DNA of 64,000 bases from Acidobacteriota bacterium. GTDB lineage: Bacteria > Acidobacteriota > Blastocatellia > RBC074. The position numbers were made by a program, and so were the translations under genes. Each line of letters opens with the position of its first letter. The first letter of the stretch is position 1. Below, one piece after another: positions 28,365 to 37,676 of this stretch. The notes beneath the pieces are model-generated. The model saw only the letters and a program-made list of their open reading frames with translations, did not search any database and had not been told where the DNA came from. The stretch lies in contig JAFDVI010000017.1 in NCBI GenBank assembly GCA_018269055.1, positions 19,107 through 83,106 of the forward strand, in the 5' to 3' direction.

Positions 28365-30587
28365 TCAGGCATTATTTGGGGCGGACGATTTTTTCACCCG
28401 CACGGCGCAGACCTTGTATTCGGGAATTTTCGAAATCGGATCCTGCGCCGAAATGGTCAACTGATTCGCGCTCTTTTTGCCCGGCCAGTGATAGGGAATG
28501 AAAATCGTATCCGGGCGAATGGTCGTCACCACCTGCGCTTGCAGGGTGATTGCCCCGCGCCGCGATTCGGCCGTTGCCCAATCTCCATCGTTGATTCCGA
28601 GTTTTTCGGCCAACTGCGGATGCAACTCAATGCGCGGCTCGGGATATTGATTGACCAGCGGCCCGATGCGTCGCGTTTGCGTGCCGGACAGAAACTGACT
28701 GACGACGCGGCCTGTGGTCAGAATGATTGGATATTCGTCGTCTACGTCTTCGGCGGGCGGTGTGTATGCCGCGACGGTAAAGCGCGCTTTGCCGTCGGGG
28801 AAATAAAACGGCCCGGCGCCTTTGGCCACGGGATTCCACGAACCCGGCTCGAACAAGCGCGGCGTCCCGGGATGGTCGTCGTCGGGACAAGGCCAGAAAA
28901 CGCCATCCTGCATTTCGATCTTTTCGTAACTGATGCCGGAGTAATCGGCGATGCCACCTTTCGACGCGCGTCGCAATTCATCCAGCATTTCGCGTGGCTG
29001 GGTGAACGTAAAGCCGCGTTCGCGCCCCAACACTTTGGCGATGTCCTGAATGATGCGCCAGTCTTGTTTCGCTTCGCCGGGCGGATCAACGGCTTGGTTG
29101 ATTTTGATGACGCGGCCTTCGATCTGCGTGACGATACCTTCGTCTTCTTCTTGCAGCGAACCAGGCAGCACGATGTCGGCGTGATGCGCCGTTTCGTTCA
29201 GGAAGAAATCTATCGCAACATAAAACTCCAGCTTTTCCAGCGCCTGCCGGACAAAGTTGTTGTCGGGCAGCGAAACCAGCGGGTTGAAACAGAGCGACAG
29301 CAGTCCTTTGATTTCGCCGCGATCAATCTTGCGAATCAGTTCGTAAGCATCCACGCCAGCACCCGGCAGCTCTTGTTCGTCAATGCCCCAGATGCCCGCG
29401 ATGAAAGAGCGATGTTCGGGATTGGAGATGTCGCGCGCGCCGGGCAGTTGATCACATTTCTGCCCGTGTTCGCGCCCGCCCTGGCCGTTGCCCTGGCCGG
29501 TAATCGTCGCGTAACCGCAGTTTTCGCGTCCGATGCGTCCCGAAGCCAGCACGATGTTGATTGCGCCCAGCACGTTTTGCACACCGTGTGAATGGTGTTC
29601 AATGCCGCGCGCGTGCAGCAGGAAAGATGTTTTCGCCCGTCCCCACAACTCGGCGGCCTGACGGATGGCACGTTCGCTGATGCCTGTGACTTCGGCGGTA
29701 TGCTTCGGTGTCCACTGTGCAACGTGTTCCGCCAACGCATCAAATCCAACGGTGTGTTGATTGATAAAGTCGTGATCGAGCCAATCATTTTCGATCATCA
29801 AATGCAGAATGCCGTTAAAGAGCGCAATGTCGCGCCCGGGCTTGATCGGCAGAAACAGGTTGCAGGTGCGGGCAATCGGCGTGATGCGCGGATCAACGAC
29901 GATAATTTTCGCGCCGCGTTCGCGCGCCTGCCAGACGTAATTGGTTGTAATCGGAGCGCATTCAGCGACGTTTGCGCCGCTGATCCAGACCACCTCCGCC
30001 CCCAGAATATCACTCCATGGATTGGCCGCTCGATCAATGCCGAAAGCTTTCTTGTTCCCCGCCGCCGCGCTGACCATGCACAGCCGCCCGTTGTAATCAA
30101 TGTATGGAGTTTTCAGCGCCACGCGCGCAAATTTGCCCATCAGATAGGCTTTTTCAATTGTCAGACTGGCGCCGCTCAGAACGCCGAACGCGTCATTGCC
30201 GTAGGTCGTTTGAATCCGGCGGATTTCCGACGCCACGCGGTCAATGGCCTGATCGTATGGCAGGGAACGAAAGCCGCCTGCTGCTGCCGGATCGCGCTGC
30301 AAGGCCGTCGTCAGCCGATCAGGATGTGCGCCTTGCAGATACCGCTTGACGCCTTTCGGGCAAAGCATCCCATGGTTAAACGGAAAATCCTCCCACGGTT
30401 CAAAACCGATGACCGTATTGTCTTTGACCTTGAGCTGAATGCCGCACTGTTGGCCGCAAAAACAGCAGTGTGTTTTGACAATCTTGTCTGGCTCAATGCC
30501 TGTTTCCAGTCGCACACCGGCATTAAATGCCAGGTGCGGGCCAAACTGTTCCGTGATCTCATTCAGTTGATTGGGTAGCTTGGACAT
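28365..30587 (-). CDS. Molybdopterin oxidoreductase, nitrate reductase (NasA/NapA-like) catalytic subunit
   Basis: A 740-residue bis-MGD enzyme expected to reduce nitrate to nitrite. The N-terminal 4Fe-4S motif is [10 protein letters not shown] ... MLCPKG (residues about 41-78). The probable molybdenum ligand is Cys in [12 protein letters not shown], matching the RLCM pattern of Nas/Nap enzymes rather than the Asp of NarG or the Cys/Sec-His of formate dehydrogenases. The MGD-binding C-terminal domain has [17 protein letters not shown] and FIPYHWPG. No Tat signal is present, so it appears cytoplasmic. With a NarI-like subunit, ferredoxin subunit and NarK it forms a nitrate module; respiratory use is inferred from the operon. 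Confidence 0.88.
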   Translation of the reverse strand: MSKLPNQLNEITEQFGPHLAFNAGVRLETGIEPDKIVKTHCCFCGQQCGIQLKVKDNTVIGFEPWEDFPFNHGMLCPKGVKRYLQGAHPDRLTTALQRDPAAAGGFRSLPYDQAIDRVASEIRRIQTTYGNDAFGVLSGASLTIEKAYLMGKFARVALKTPYIDYNGRLCMVSAAAGNKKAFGIDRAANPWSDILGAEVVWISGANVAECAPITTNYVWQARERGAKIIVVDPRITPIARTCNLFLPIKPGRDIALFNGILHLMIENDWLDHDFINQHTVGFDALAEHVAQWTPKHTAEVTGISERAIRQAAELWGRAKTSFLLHARGIEHHSHGVQNVLGAINIVLASGRIGRENCGYATITGQGNGQGGREHGQKCDQLPGARDISNPEHRSFIAGIWGIDEQELPGAGVDAYELIRKIDRGEIKGLLSLCFNPLVSLPDNNFVRQALEKLEFYVAIDFFLNETAHHADIVLPGSLQEEDEGIVTQIEGRVIKINQAVDPPGEAKQDWRIIQDIAKVLGRERGFTFTQPREMLDELRRASKGGIADYSGISYEKIEMQDGVFWPCPDDDHPGTPRLFEPGSWNPVAKGAGPFYFPDGKARFTVAAYTPPAEDVDDEYPIILTTGRVVSQFLSGTQTRRIGPLVNQYPEPRIELHPQLAEKLGINDGDWATAESRRGAITLQAQVVTTIRPDTIFIPYHWPGKKSANQLTISAQDPISKIPEYKVCAVRVKKSSAPNNA

Positions 30588-30621
30588 AAGCTCAATCTCT
30601 CTCGACTTTCAAACCTGAAAT

Positions 30622-31653
30622 CTATGAATGCCACAAACGGCCTTGTGCCAACGCCAGCATCGCACGGCGGCAGCGCGGACAAATCCATTGGTAATGCTCC
30701 ACCGCGCCATCCAGTTCGTATTGAAACCCCAATTGCTTTTCGACCGTGATTAAATCTTCGACATGCATGCGCGAAGCGAAAGCGCTGCCGCAGCGGCGGC
30801 ACGTCGCCTGCTCTTCCTTTGCCCCAATATCTTTGTAAAAGCTGACTCCCAGTTGCGCCGGTCGTTGAAAGATGTGGAAGAATTTGCCGAACGGGAGCCA
30901 GAGCAATGTGAAGATGACCGTCAGCGCATGCAGAATGGCCAGGAAATCGTATCCATATCCGCGCATCCAGGTGTAACTTGCTGTCAGCATCAACCCTGTC
31001 ATGCTGATGGCAAACAGAAGGATCAGCGGCAGAAAGTCCTCGGCAAATTGTTGCACCGCAGCCGCGCCGTGATCGCGCATACGACGACGCATTGCCAGCA
31101 TCACCCCAACCATGACCAGAACCGACGCCCATACCAGCCCGTGAAAAATCAGGAACCCGAAGATCGAATGAATTGGGAACGCAAAAGTGGGAAAGCCAAA
31201 AATATATGTGCGGTACCAGTTGGTATCGTCTGGCAAAGTCTCAAAGTGAATCCAGCCGAAGACCAGTGGAAAAGTGATGGCGACGGCCAGCAAACAACCC
31301 CACATAATCAGCCAATGCGCTACCCAGCGAGGTCGCCCGCGTTTGAAAATGAAATGGTTCAAGGCGAATTCATTCACCAACCGCGTTACCCATTTGGAAA
31401 CGTTGCGCGCCAGATATTTCGGACGAAAGAACACCTGCCAACCTCTGCGCCAATACATTTTGGTCGGCGGACGTTGCAACCACATGGCGTAGCGGTAGGT
31501 GATGCCGAACGCGGCAAACAGCGTGGCAAAAGTGTAGGCCACCAGCGCGGCATCAAAATGCGCCAGGTTGCGCGAACCGATGATGACCAGAACTGCCATC
31601 AACAGTGTCACGACGGCTCCCCAAAGTCCGGCTTTGATTGTCTCGTTGGTCAT
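30622..31653 (-). CDS. NarI-like membrane b-type subunit with C-terminal zinc-ribbon tail
   Basis: A 343-residue membrane protein with five or six helices, of the nitrate-reductase-gamma/HdrE superfamily that oxidises quinol. Candidate haem-b His are in [29 protein letters not shown] and [12 protein letters not shown]. The last 75 residues are soluble and hold two Cys pairs (CRRCGSAF and CPRCRR), a rubredoxin or zinc-ribbon-like knuckle not usual in NarI. It is the first gene of the nitrate operon, 34 bases before the molybdoenzyme gene. It probably links the quinone pool to the FeS and Mo subunits. Confidence 0.8.
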   Translation of the reverse strand: MTNETIKAGLWGAVVTLLMAVLVIIGSRNLAHFDAALVAYTFATLFAAFGITYRYAMWLQRPPTKMYWRRGWQVFFRPKYLARNVSKWVTRLVNEFALNHFIFKRGRPRWVAHWLIMWGCLLAVAITFPLVFGWIHFETLPDDTNWYRTYIFGFPTFAFPIHSIFGFLIFHGLVWASVLVMVGVMLAMRRRMRDHGAAAVQQFAEDFLPLILLFAISMTGLMLTASYTWMRGYGYDFLAILHALTVIFTLLWLPFGKFFHIFQRPAQLGVSFYKDIGAKEEQATCRRCGSAFASRMHVEDLITVEKQLGFQYELDGAVEHYQWICPRCRRAMLALAQGRLWHS

Positions 31654-31963
31654 TTCAGCACGTTTTCTTCTTGAGCTTCGCTACGTCATAAACTGTAGCT
31701 ACAAGCATTTGCAGTTTGTGGCCCAGAGCAATCCGTGAGCCAGGATTGGTTGTTCTCCGCGAACACGTCTTTTCAGACGCCGCTCAGCCATTGAACCACT
31801 CGCGTTCATTACCCTGCTGGCAAATTGCACTGATCGTCCAGCGCCGCTGCCTTAACCGATAAAAAGATTGGATGTTCGAGATTGAACTTGCTCGATGGAG
31901 TTATTGAGTGTTTTCCCGCACCTGATGCGAAAAACCACCTAGAGCTTAGCCCCACGCCAGCAA
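31654..31963 (-). other. Intergenic region upstream of the nitrate operon
   Basis: About 310 bases with no credible gene. It should contain the promoter of the nitrate operon and the 3' end of the nos operon. A weak Crp/Fnr-like match (TTGAACTTGCTCGA, 31882-31895) lies about 230 bases upstream of the first start codon; no clean box like those at 45466 and 46623 was found. Confidence 0.4.
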
Positions 31964-33157
31964 TCAAGGCAATGGTTTGGCGACGATTCGGAACCCAAGG
32001 TCGTGATGACGAACTTCCGGCTGAAACGCATCCCGGTAGGCAATCGAAAGCAGCGCGATGCTGGCGCTGTACCACGATCCGCCGCGCGCCACTCGGGCTT
32101 CGGTCAAATCCTCACGATTACGCCCGTCATCATCGGTATAGCGACGTTCGCGGTTGTAAGAGCGATTGATGGTCTGTGTCCATTCAACGACGTTGCCAGA
32201 TAAGTGAAAGATGCCGTAACGATTCGGCTGAAAACGCACTTTGGTCATCTCGATGCCGATCACGGTTTCCGGCGCGCCGGGATTCTTTTTCCAGTTGTAA
32301 AGCCTTGATTCTTCGTCGCTGAGCAAGGGGCTGAGCGCAAAATCAAAACTGTCCGGGCCACGCGCGGCTTTTTCCCATTCGGCTTCCGACGGCAACGAAA
32401 AGAGCCAGCGATCTTGTCCCAGTTTGTTCGTCAGCCATTTGCAAAATGCCGCCGCCTCAAACCACGTCACCCAAGCCACCGGTTGATCGTCCTGGCCGAA
32501 GCGGTGGAACTCCGCATCGCTTTCCTTAAGCAGCGCTGTTGCCTGCGACTGGGTTTCCGCTTTCCAACGCTTTCCGGCTGCCGTCCAATTGTCAGGGTTC
32601 GCATACCCTTGCGGATCACGCTGGAACTGGCGAAATTCGGCGTTGGTTGTCTCAAAGGCGCTCACGCAAAACGCGGGCAGCCAGACGTAATGCGGTTCGC
32701 GAGGATTCTGGCGGTCGCCGATCAAAAAATTTCCGCTGGGAATGTAAGCCCACTCTGGCAGATTCGCCATCAATTGCGGCGGCGCATTCGCCGTCAGGGA
32801 ACGTATCGTCACCGCAAATGAACCGTCCGCATCCGGCCCCAGGCGATATCCGGCAATCGGGATCGGATAGAAAGTGGTGCGAGCAGGAAGCTCAACTTGC
32901 AGAAAATAATTGCCGCGCGACAGCCACGCGGCCTGACCATTAAATTCTTTGATTTCGGCGGCATCCGCAAACTTCTTTCCGGCTTTGAACAAACGCATGG
33001 GCGCGTTCGCCAGATTAACGACAGTCAGTTTCGTTTCCCCTTGCTCAAAGTGCGTCTTTTCCTCCCAATCACCGCGAATGTATCTGGCGGCAAACCATAC
33101 GCCGCCAGCGCCAAAAACCAGTAGAATGATGATCGCGGTCAGGGTGAGCTTCTTCAT
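31964..33157 (-). CDS. FGE/SUMF1-domain protein at the end of the nos operon
   Basis: A 397-residue protein with one N-terminal membrane helix (LTLTAIIILLVFGAGGVWFA), a beta-rich middle and a formylglycine-generating-enzyme-like domain from about residue 155: EWAYIPSGNFLIGD, PVAWVTWFEAAAFCKWL, LPSEAEWEKAARG, GNVVEWTQT, VARGGSWY and LGFRIV. The ATG at 33157 overlaps the nosY stop as TGATG; the long open frame upstream is the antisense shadow of nosY. The active-site Cys pair of true FGE is not evident, so it may be a structural or chaperone-type relative. Its place as last gene of the nos operon suggests a periplasmic role in NosZ maturation or electron supply; this is inference. Confidence 0.8.
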   Translation of the reverse strand: MKKLTLTAIIILLVFGAGGVWFAARYIRGDWEEKTHFEQGETKLTVVNLANAPMRLFKAGKKFADAAEIKEFNGQAAWLSRGNYFLQVELPARTTFYPIPIAGYRLGPDADGSFAVTIRSLTANAPPQLMANLPEWAYIPSGNFLIGDRQNPREPHYVWLPAFCVSAFETTNAEFRQFQRDPQGYANPDNWTAAGKRWKAETQSQATALLKESDAEFHRFGQDDQPVAWVTWFEAAAFCKWLTNKLGQDRWLFSLPSEAEWEKAARGPDSFDFALSPLLSDEESRLYNWKKNPGAPETVIGIEMTKVRFQPNRYGIFHLSGNVVEWTQTINRSYNRERRYTDDDGRNREDLTEARVARGGSWYSASIALLSIAYRDAFQPEVRHHDLGFRIVAKPLP

Positions 33158-33987
33158 CAAATGTCCTGCCGTCTCAGCAGACGTTGCGACACCGCAAACG
33201 GTAAAATCACCCAAACCAGCAAGCCGCCCACCAGTAACAGAAAGCTGGCCGTTTCGCCGCCCAGGGTTCGTGTCAATGCCGCGCCCGCCGCGCCGAAAAT
33301 CTCCTTGCCGTCCAGCGCCATCAGCCCGGCCACACGCACCATATCCACCGGATTGCCGAATAGCGAAGCGAAAATGAATTGATTGGCCGCGCGCTCTTTC
33401 ATCAGGAACGTTCCGCCAATGACGATCAGGTCGTAAAACAAGACGAAGAAAAACCACAGGAACAGCGCCATGCCGAAGGCTTTCGATTTGCGATGGCAAG
33501 CGGTCGAAACCAACGCGGACAGCGTCAGAAAGACCAGTGCCAGCAGCAACGACAAGCCGACAAAGATCGGATACCGCATTGCCCCGACGGTTCCGGCTTT
33601 CGACGCGATAACAATTCCCGCCAGCCCGAACCCCGCGACCGTTGCTGTGGTGATTGACGCGAACAATCCGGCCAGCTTGCCCAGCAAAATTTCGCCGCGT
33701 GTGATGGGTTGGGCGAACAGCAACTCGCTGGCCCCCTTTTCGCTGGTAAAACTCAGGCTTCCCATCGTCAACGCCACCAACGGAACAATGTACAACACCA
33801 GATTCAGCAGGCTGGCCGACGTGCGCGCAAAGCCTTGAAAGCCGACCGTCCCCGCCGTCACCAGGCCGAAATACGAAATGGCCAGCACCAGCGCGCCGAA
33901 CAGCGCGGCGAAGATCAACGTCCAACGATTGCGGATGTTGACGATCAACTCCTGCCGCGCGATGGTTTTAACTACGGCGAAATCCAT
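33157..33987 (-). CDS. nosY: NosY ABC-type permease
   Basis: A 276-residue six-helix ABC-2 permease working with NosF and NosD in delivery of sulfur or copper for the CuZ centre of N2O reductase. It shows the family start MDFAVVKTIARQELIVNIRN, the SFTSEKGASELLFAQPITR motif near residue 82 and KLAGLF. It lies 7 bases after nosL and overlaps the following FGE-like gene by one base. Length and order (nosD-nosF-nosL-nosY) fit. Confidence 0.93.
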   Translation of the reverse strand: MDFAVVKTIARQELIVNIRNRWTLIFAALFGALVLAISYFGLVTAGTVGFQGFARTSASLLNLVLYIVPLVALTMGSLSFTSEKGASELLFAQPITRGEILLGKLAGLFASITTATVAGFGLAGIVIASKAGTVGAMRYPIFVGLSLLLALVFLTLSALVSTACHRKSKAFGMALFLWFFFVLFYDLIVIGGTFLMKERAANQFIFASLFGNPVDMVRVAGLMALDGKEIFGAAGAALTRTLGGETASFLLLVGGLLVWVILPFAVSQRLLRRQDI

Positions 33988-33994
33988 TTCATCC

Positions 33995-34522
33995 TCACTT
34001 TTCGGTCAACTCGGCAAAGCTGACGTGCTCCCCTTTGAATTTGGCTGCCGCCTCTTTCGCTTTCTCATGACTTTCAAAAGCGGCGATGTTGCCGCCCATG
34101 GGCGTGGCCAACTCGGCAGACTTCACAAAATGCGCCGATTCGGCTTTGAGCCATTTCTTCGTCTCGTAATCGGCAACGAAATACGCGGCAATCCGGCTAC
34201 GGTCCGCTTTGGCTTTCAGGTAATCGCGCAGACAGCCGATGTCGTCGAACTTCAGCGCTTCGCCGTCTTTGGTAATCAACTCGGCGGCAAATTGCTTTTC
34301 CGAAATCGCCATACGGCACATCGAACACATATCCTCCGGATTGATGGCCACCGGCGCGATTTCCGGCTGCCCGCAAGCAGCGAGCAGAAAAATAAATCCC
34401 AGCAAAGCCAGCAGAAGCAAGTTCGTCGTTCCGCCTTCAGACGGTTGCTTTGGCCAGCCAGTTCTTCCGCCTGAAGGCGGAACTACGAACGCGGTTTTAT
34501 TTGTTTTCGGTGCTTTCGGCAT
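33995..34522 (-). CDS. nosL: NosL copper chaperone lipoprotein, with palindrome insertion in the signal region
   Basis: A 175-residue outer-membrane lipoprotein that supplies Cu(I) to NosZ. A lipobox (FIFLLAAC) is followed by the NosL metal motif DMCSMCRMAISE. The normal start would have a short basic region directly before the hydrophobic stretch; here 24 codons of a 70-bp palindromic repeat (VVPPSGG...PSEGGTT) separate MPKAPKTNKTA from LLLLALLGF. The ATG overlaps the nosF end by 26 bases. The insertion keeps the frame and the hydrophobic core, so the protein is probably still exported, but the true start could be affected. Confidence 0.88.
   Translation of the reverse strand: MPKAPKTNKTAFVVPPSGGRTGWPKQPSEGGTTNLLLLALLGFIFLLAACGQPEIAPVAINPEDMCSMCRMAISEKQFAAELITKDGEALKFDDIGCLRDYLKAKADRSRIAAYFVADYETKKWLKAESAHFVKSAELATPMGGNIAAFESHEKAKEAAAKFKGEHVSFAELTEK
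34421..34490. repeat. Palindromic repeat, PPSGG family, copy inside nosL
   Basis: Arms GTTCGTCGTTCCGCCTTCAG and CTGAAGGCGGAACTACGAAC (two differences over 24 bases) surround a short centre. It is read in frame in the NosL signal region. Confidence 0.85.
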
Positions 34523-35417
34523 GGATGTAATTCAGGTAGATGTCTTCCAGCGATAACTCTTCGGTGGCAAAGCGCGCAACGCTTCCGCCGGCGGTTTCAA
34601 TCGCCCGCAGGATTTTCATCCGGTCTTCGGCACGCGAAGTGACCAGCATCGCATCGCCTTGTAATAAGGCCTCGCACGCGCCGGCTTCGCGCGCGGCTTC
34701 GATCCATTGCGCATTCGGATTCGCCAGCACAATGCGCATCCGGCAACTGCGCATCAGTTCCTCGCGCAGGGCGGCAATGGATTCGATGGCAACCAGCCGG
34801 CCATTGACCAGAATCGCCACGCGGTCGGCCAGTCGTTCGACATCCGCCAGCACGTGCGAGGAAAAGACAATGGTCTTGCCTTCGGATTTGAGGGTCGCCA
34901 GAAATTCTCGAAATCGGATGGCGCCTTCCGGGTCCAGACTGACGGTCGGTTCGTCCAGCAACAGAACCGGCGCGTCGGGCAAACAGGCGACCGCCAGTCC
35001 CAATCGTTGAACCATTCCGCCAGACAGTTCGCCGACCGGTTTGTGGCAAAACCCATTGAAATCAAAATGCGAATTGTGCAGCACGTCATCAATTTTCGCG
35101 GCGGGCAGCTTGCGCAGATCGCGGTAAAACTCCAGCACCTCGCGCGCAGTCAGGCTTTCGTGAAAGCTCAATCGCTGGGGCAGAAAGCTCATCATCCGTC
35201 GAGCTTCGCGCGCGTCGCGCCACAAATCCAGGCCGTTGATTTTGATTTCGCCCGCCGTCGGCACGGTCAATCCCACCATGCATTTCAACGTCGTTGTTTT
35301 GCCGCTGCCGTTCGGCCCCAGTAAAGCAAAGGTTTCGCCATCGTTGATCTTGAACGAGATGTCGTTGACGGCGATGAACTGGCCGAAACTTTTTGTCAGA
35401 TGGTTGAGTTCGATCAT
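34497..35417 (-). CDS. nosF: NosF ABC ATPase
   Basis: A 306-residue ATPase of the NosFY transporter. The ATG at 35417 has GGAGG 9 bases upstream and overlaps the nosD stop as ATGA. Walker A GPNGSGKTT (residue about 38), signature LSGGM, Walker B VLLLDEPTVSLD and the switch His in FSSHVL are all intact. The C-terminal domain is about 80 residues. Cytoplasmic. Context and motifs make the assignment secure. Confidence 0.95.
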   Translation of the reverse strand: MIELNHLTKSFGQFIAVNDISFKINDGETFALLGPNGSGKTTTLKCMVGLTVPTAGEIKINGLDLWRDAREARRMMSFLPQRLSFHESLTAREVLEFYRDLRKLPAAKIDDVLHNSHFDFNGFCHKPVGELSGGMVQRLGLAVACLPDAPVLLLDEPTVSLDPEGAIRFREFLATLKSEGKTIVFSSHVLADVERLADRVAILVNGRLVAIESIAALREELMRSCRMRIVLANPNAQWIEAAREAGACEALLQGDAMLVTSRAEDRMKILRAIETAGGSVARFATEELSLEDIYLNYIHAESTENK

Positions 35418-36799
35418 CGCCGTTGCCTCCTTTGTCCCCAGACAAGCGTCGCGGCGGAACAGGAGAACATCGCCAGACTGCCAGCCACCAGCCACCAACC
35501 ACCAACCACAGGCTTTTCCTGTTCAAACGGGAACGAGAGCTTGACAGCTTGCATCAGCGGCGCGGCATCGGCTTCTGACGAGCCTTTGACAATGGGAAAT
35601 GTCTTTTCCGCCGCCGCCAACGCCTGCGCCGCCGGACTGCTCAGGTATAGCCGCAGGCGCGGATAGTTACCTTCCAGATACTCAAACACGTTCTGAACCT
35701 TGTGTCGCACATCGCCCACGCCGTCGCCGTCCAGGTCGTAACCGCCGTAATCGCTCCAGTAATTTCCGCGTTTCATTTCGCTCCACCGCATGCCCGCGCG
35801 CCTGCCGACCAGTTGCAGTGGACTGAGGTTTTCAACGAAGTTGTTTCCGGCAAATAGATTGTCTGCCGAATTGCTGTAGACCATCAGCCCCAGATCGTTT
35901 TCAGCGATGACATTGCGGCGGAACGTCGAGCGGCGCAGCGCTTCCATGAAAATTCCCGTCGCGTTATCAATGATGAAGTTGTCTTCGGCCAGATTGTCCT
36001 CACAGTCCTGAAACAGAATCCCGAACGAACTGAAGCCGCGATTGTGGATGAAGGCATTGCGGCGAAATTCGATCCTCTTGGAATACATAATCGCCGCGCC
36101 CGCAATGTTGTACTCGAACAGATTGTCATCGAATTTATTGTCGTCAGAACTCATGTAATGCAGCCCGTAACGCAGCCGGGAGACGCGATTGCGGCGGACG
36201 GTGTTGCGATGACTGGATTGAATGTACAACCCGTCGCGCGCTTCGGTGATGGAGTTGTCTTCGATCAGATTGTCGGGCGAGTTCCAGATGTGAAGGCCCG
36301 CGCCGCGCTCGCCGGTTTCAAGCTCCGGGCGACCCCGCACGGCATTCCCGCGAATCGTATTGCGCGCCGCGTGGTACAGGTAAATGCCGTACAACACGTC
36401 GCGCAGTTCGTTTGCTTCGATCCAATTGTCATTCGATTTCAACAGCAAACCGGAATCTTCGGCTTGCAGGTCGCCGCCCGAATGTTCAATGACAAAGCCG
36501 CGAATCGTGCAGCGGTCGGCGGCAACGACCACCACACTGCCTTTGCCCGTGCCGCGCAGCACAGGTTTGCCGATGCCTTCAAGTGTCAATGCTTTGTCGA
36601 GAATGACCTGACCAACGTATATGCCGCTTTCGATCCGAATCGTGTCCCCTGGTTTGGCAGCAGCAATGGCAGTTTGAATTGACTCATTCGGCTTGACAGG
36701 CAACACATTGGCTTGAGCGGTTATTGAAGACAGGAATAAAGCAAAAAGCACGGAACAAACGGAAAAAGACTCAGAGCCAGATAGAAAACTTCTGTTCAT
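35414..36799 (-). CDS. nosD: NosD periplasmic maturation protein
   Basis: A 461-residue periplasmic right-handed beta-helix protein needed for CuZ assembly. The ATG at 36799 is preferred (AAGGAA about 9 bases upstream; signal peptide MNRSFLSGSESFSVCSVLF cleaved near AQA); an ATG at 36835 overlapping the previous stop as ATGA is an alternative. Many beta-helix repeats are seen (NTIRGNAV, NLIEDNSI, NTVRRNRV, NKFDDNLF). A C-terminal hydrophobic segment after position 420 (VVGGWWLVAGSLAMFSC) is encoded partly by a heptamer repeat at 35481-35509. Confidence 0.93.
   Translation of the reverse strand: MNRSFLSGSESFSVCSVLFALFLSSITAQANVLPVKPNESIQTAIAAAKPGDTIRIESGIYVGQVILDKALTLEGIGKPVLRGTGKGSVVVVAADRCTIRGFVIEHSGGDLQAEDSGLLLKSNDNWIEANELRDVLYGIYLYHAARNTIRGNAVRGRPELETGERGAGLHIWNSPDNLIEDNSITEARDGLYIQSSHRNTVRRNRVSRLRYGLHYMSSDDNKFDDNLFEYNIAGAAIMYSKRIEFRRNAFIHNRGFSSFGILFQDCEDNLAEDNFIIDNATGIFMEALRRSTFRRNVIAENDLGLMVYSNSADNLFAGNNFVENLSPLQLVGRRAGMRWSEMKRGNYWSDYGGYDLDGDGVGDVRHKVQNVFEYLEGNYPRLRLYLSSPAAQALAAAEKTFPIVKGSSEADAAPLMQAVKLSFPFEQEKPVVGGWWLVAGSLAMFSCSAATLVWGQRRQRR
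35481..35509. repeat. Heptanucleotide repeat in the 3' end of nosD
   Basis: Four 7-base units (CCAGCCA twice, then CCAACCA twice) in tandem within the NosD C-terminal coding sequence. Copy-number change would alter the frame of the last residues and the overlap with nosF. Confidence 0.75.
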
Positions 36800-36831
36800 T
36801 CCATAATTTCCTTTTGTTCCGCATTCTCTTT

Positions 36832-37533
36832 TCATGCCTTTTCACTCTTCGCCGGTTTCCACGACAACAGAATCGCCGCCATCAGCATCCCCGCAAACGT
36901 CACCAGCGCATACGAAGCCGTTCCCGGATAGCTGTTGACCGTGAAGTTTCCGACAACTTGCGAACCAATCAACGGCGGGGTGAACGGTTGCACCTTGATT
37001 GCCGCCGTCGGGTCCAGATTGTGGCCGTACAGGTACAGCCGGTGATAAAAGCTCCAGAACGAATACAGCCCGAAGTAGGTGAACAGCACGAAAACATCAA
37101 TCAAGCTGCCCATCCTGCCAACAACCATTGCGCGCAGCGCCAGCAATGCCAACCCGCCAATCGCAAACGGAAGCCAGGCGAATTCACTGAAATCGCTTTC
37201 CAGCAATGGCCGCATCCCGATGTAATGGTTCAACGCGTTGATTTCGCGCAGGTCGTCGCGCGACGGCGTTTTGCCGCCGTCCAGTTGATGGGCGTAAATG
37301 TGCAGGCTCAGTGGGTCGGGATACTGATTCGACCGGAAAGACATGTGCCAGAGCGGAAAGATCAACGCGGGGATCAACGCCAACACGCCAATCAGAATCG
37401 CAATGCGGCTTCGCAGTGTCAGCAGTTGATCAAAGAATGCCACCTCTCGCATCAACCAACGGGTAATTCCGATTTTTCGTTCCATCTCGTTCGACCTTTC
37501 TGTGGCGGTAATTGTTTCTTGAGCGGTTGACAT
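36832..37533 (-). CDS. NosB-like integral membrane protein
   Basis: A 233-residue protein with four membrane helices, placed directly after nosZ and before nosD. In clade II nos clusters this position is held by nosB, a membrane protein of unknown function, so the same role is likely. Features: an N-terminal amphipathic part (MERKIGITRWLMREVAFFD), a large periplasmic loop (LSLHIYAHQLDGGKTP), and helices ending FAGMLMAAILLSW. Its stop overlaps the alternative nosD ATG at 36835 as ATGA. The name rests mainly on position. Confidence 0.7.
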   Translation of the reverse strand: MSTAQETITATERSNEMERKIGITRWLMREVAFFDQLLTLRSRIAILIGVLALIPALIFPLWHMSFRSNQYPDPLSLHIYAHQLDGGKTPSRDDLREINALNHYIGMRPLLESDFSEFAWLPFAIGGLALLALRAMVVGRMGSLIDVFVLFTYFGLYSFWSFYHRLYLYGHNLDPTAAIKVQPFTPPLIGSQVVGNFTVNSYPGTASYALVTFAGMLMAAILLSWKPAKSEKA

Positions 37534-37567
37534 AAATCCTCGAAATCCAAATGGCTTGAAGGCTTCT

Positions 37568-37672
37568 TCGCTCCGCAGCGAGCGCGATGTTTAAGGCCAC
37601 GATGCGGAAACGCCCTCCCGCTCCGCAGGAGCGCCATCTGCCCGCACACCGCGCTCTTATGGAGCGGAAACG
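37568..37672. repeat. Cluster of small inverted repeats between nosZ and the nosB-like gene
   Basis: CGCTCCGCAGCGAGCG-type and CGCTCCGCAGGAGCG-type hairpins occur side by side, and GCGGAAACGCC appears twice. It could be a repeat element or a processing or stability structure in the nos mRNA. Confidence 0.45.
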
Positions 37673-37676
37673 CCGA

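Noticed and set aside
28179..30578. Long plus-strand open frames opposite the molybdoenzyme gene
   Set aside because: Antisense shadows of a clearly coding gene; compositions are Arg/Phe/Gln-rich and without domains.
31882..31895. Fnr-type box for the nitrate operon (TTGAACTTGCTCGA)
   Set aside because: One half-site mismatched, over 200 bases from the first gene and without a matching -10 element.
33158..33925. N-terminal extension of the FGE-like gene
   Set aside because: The upstream part of the frame overlaps nosY; the start at 33157 overlaps the nosY stop and begins a clean membrane helix.
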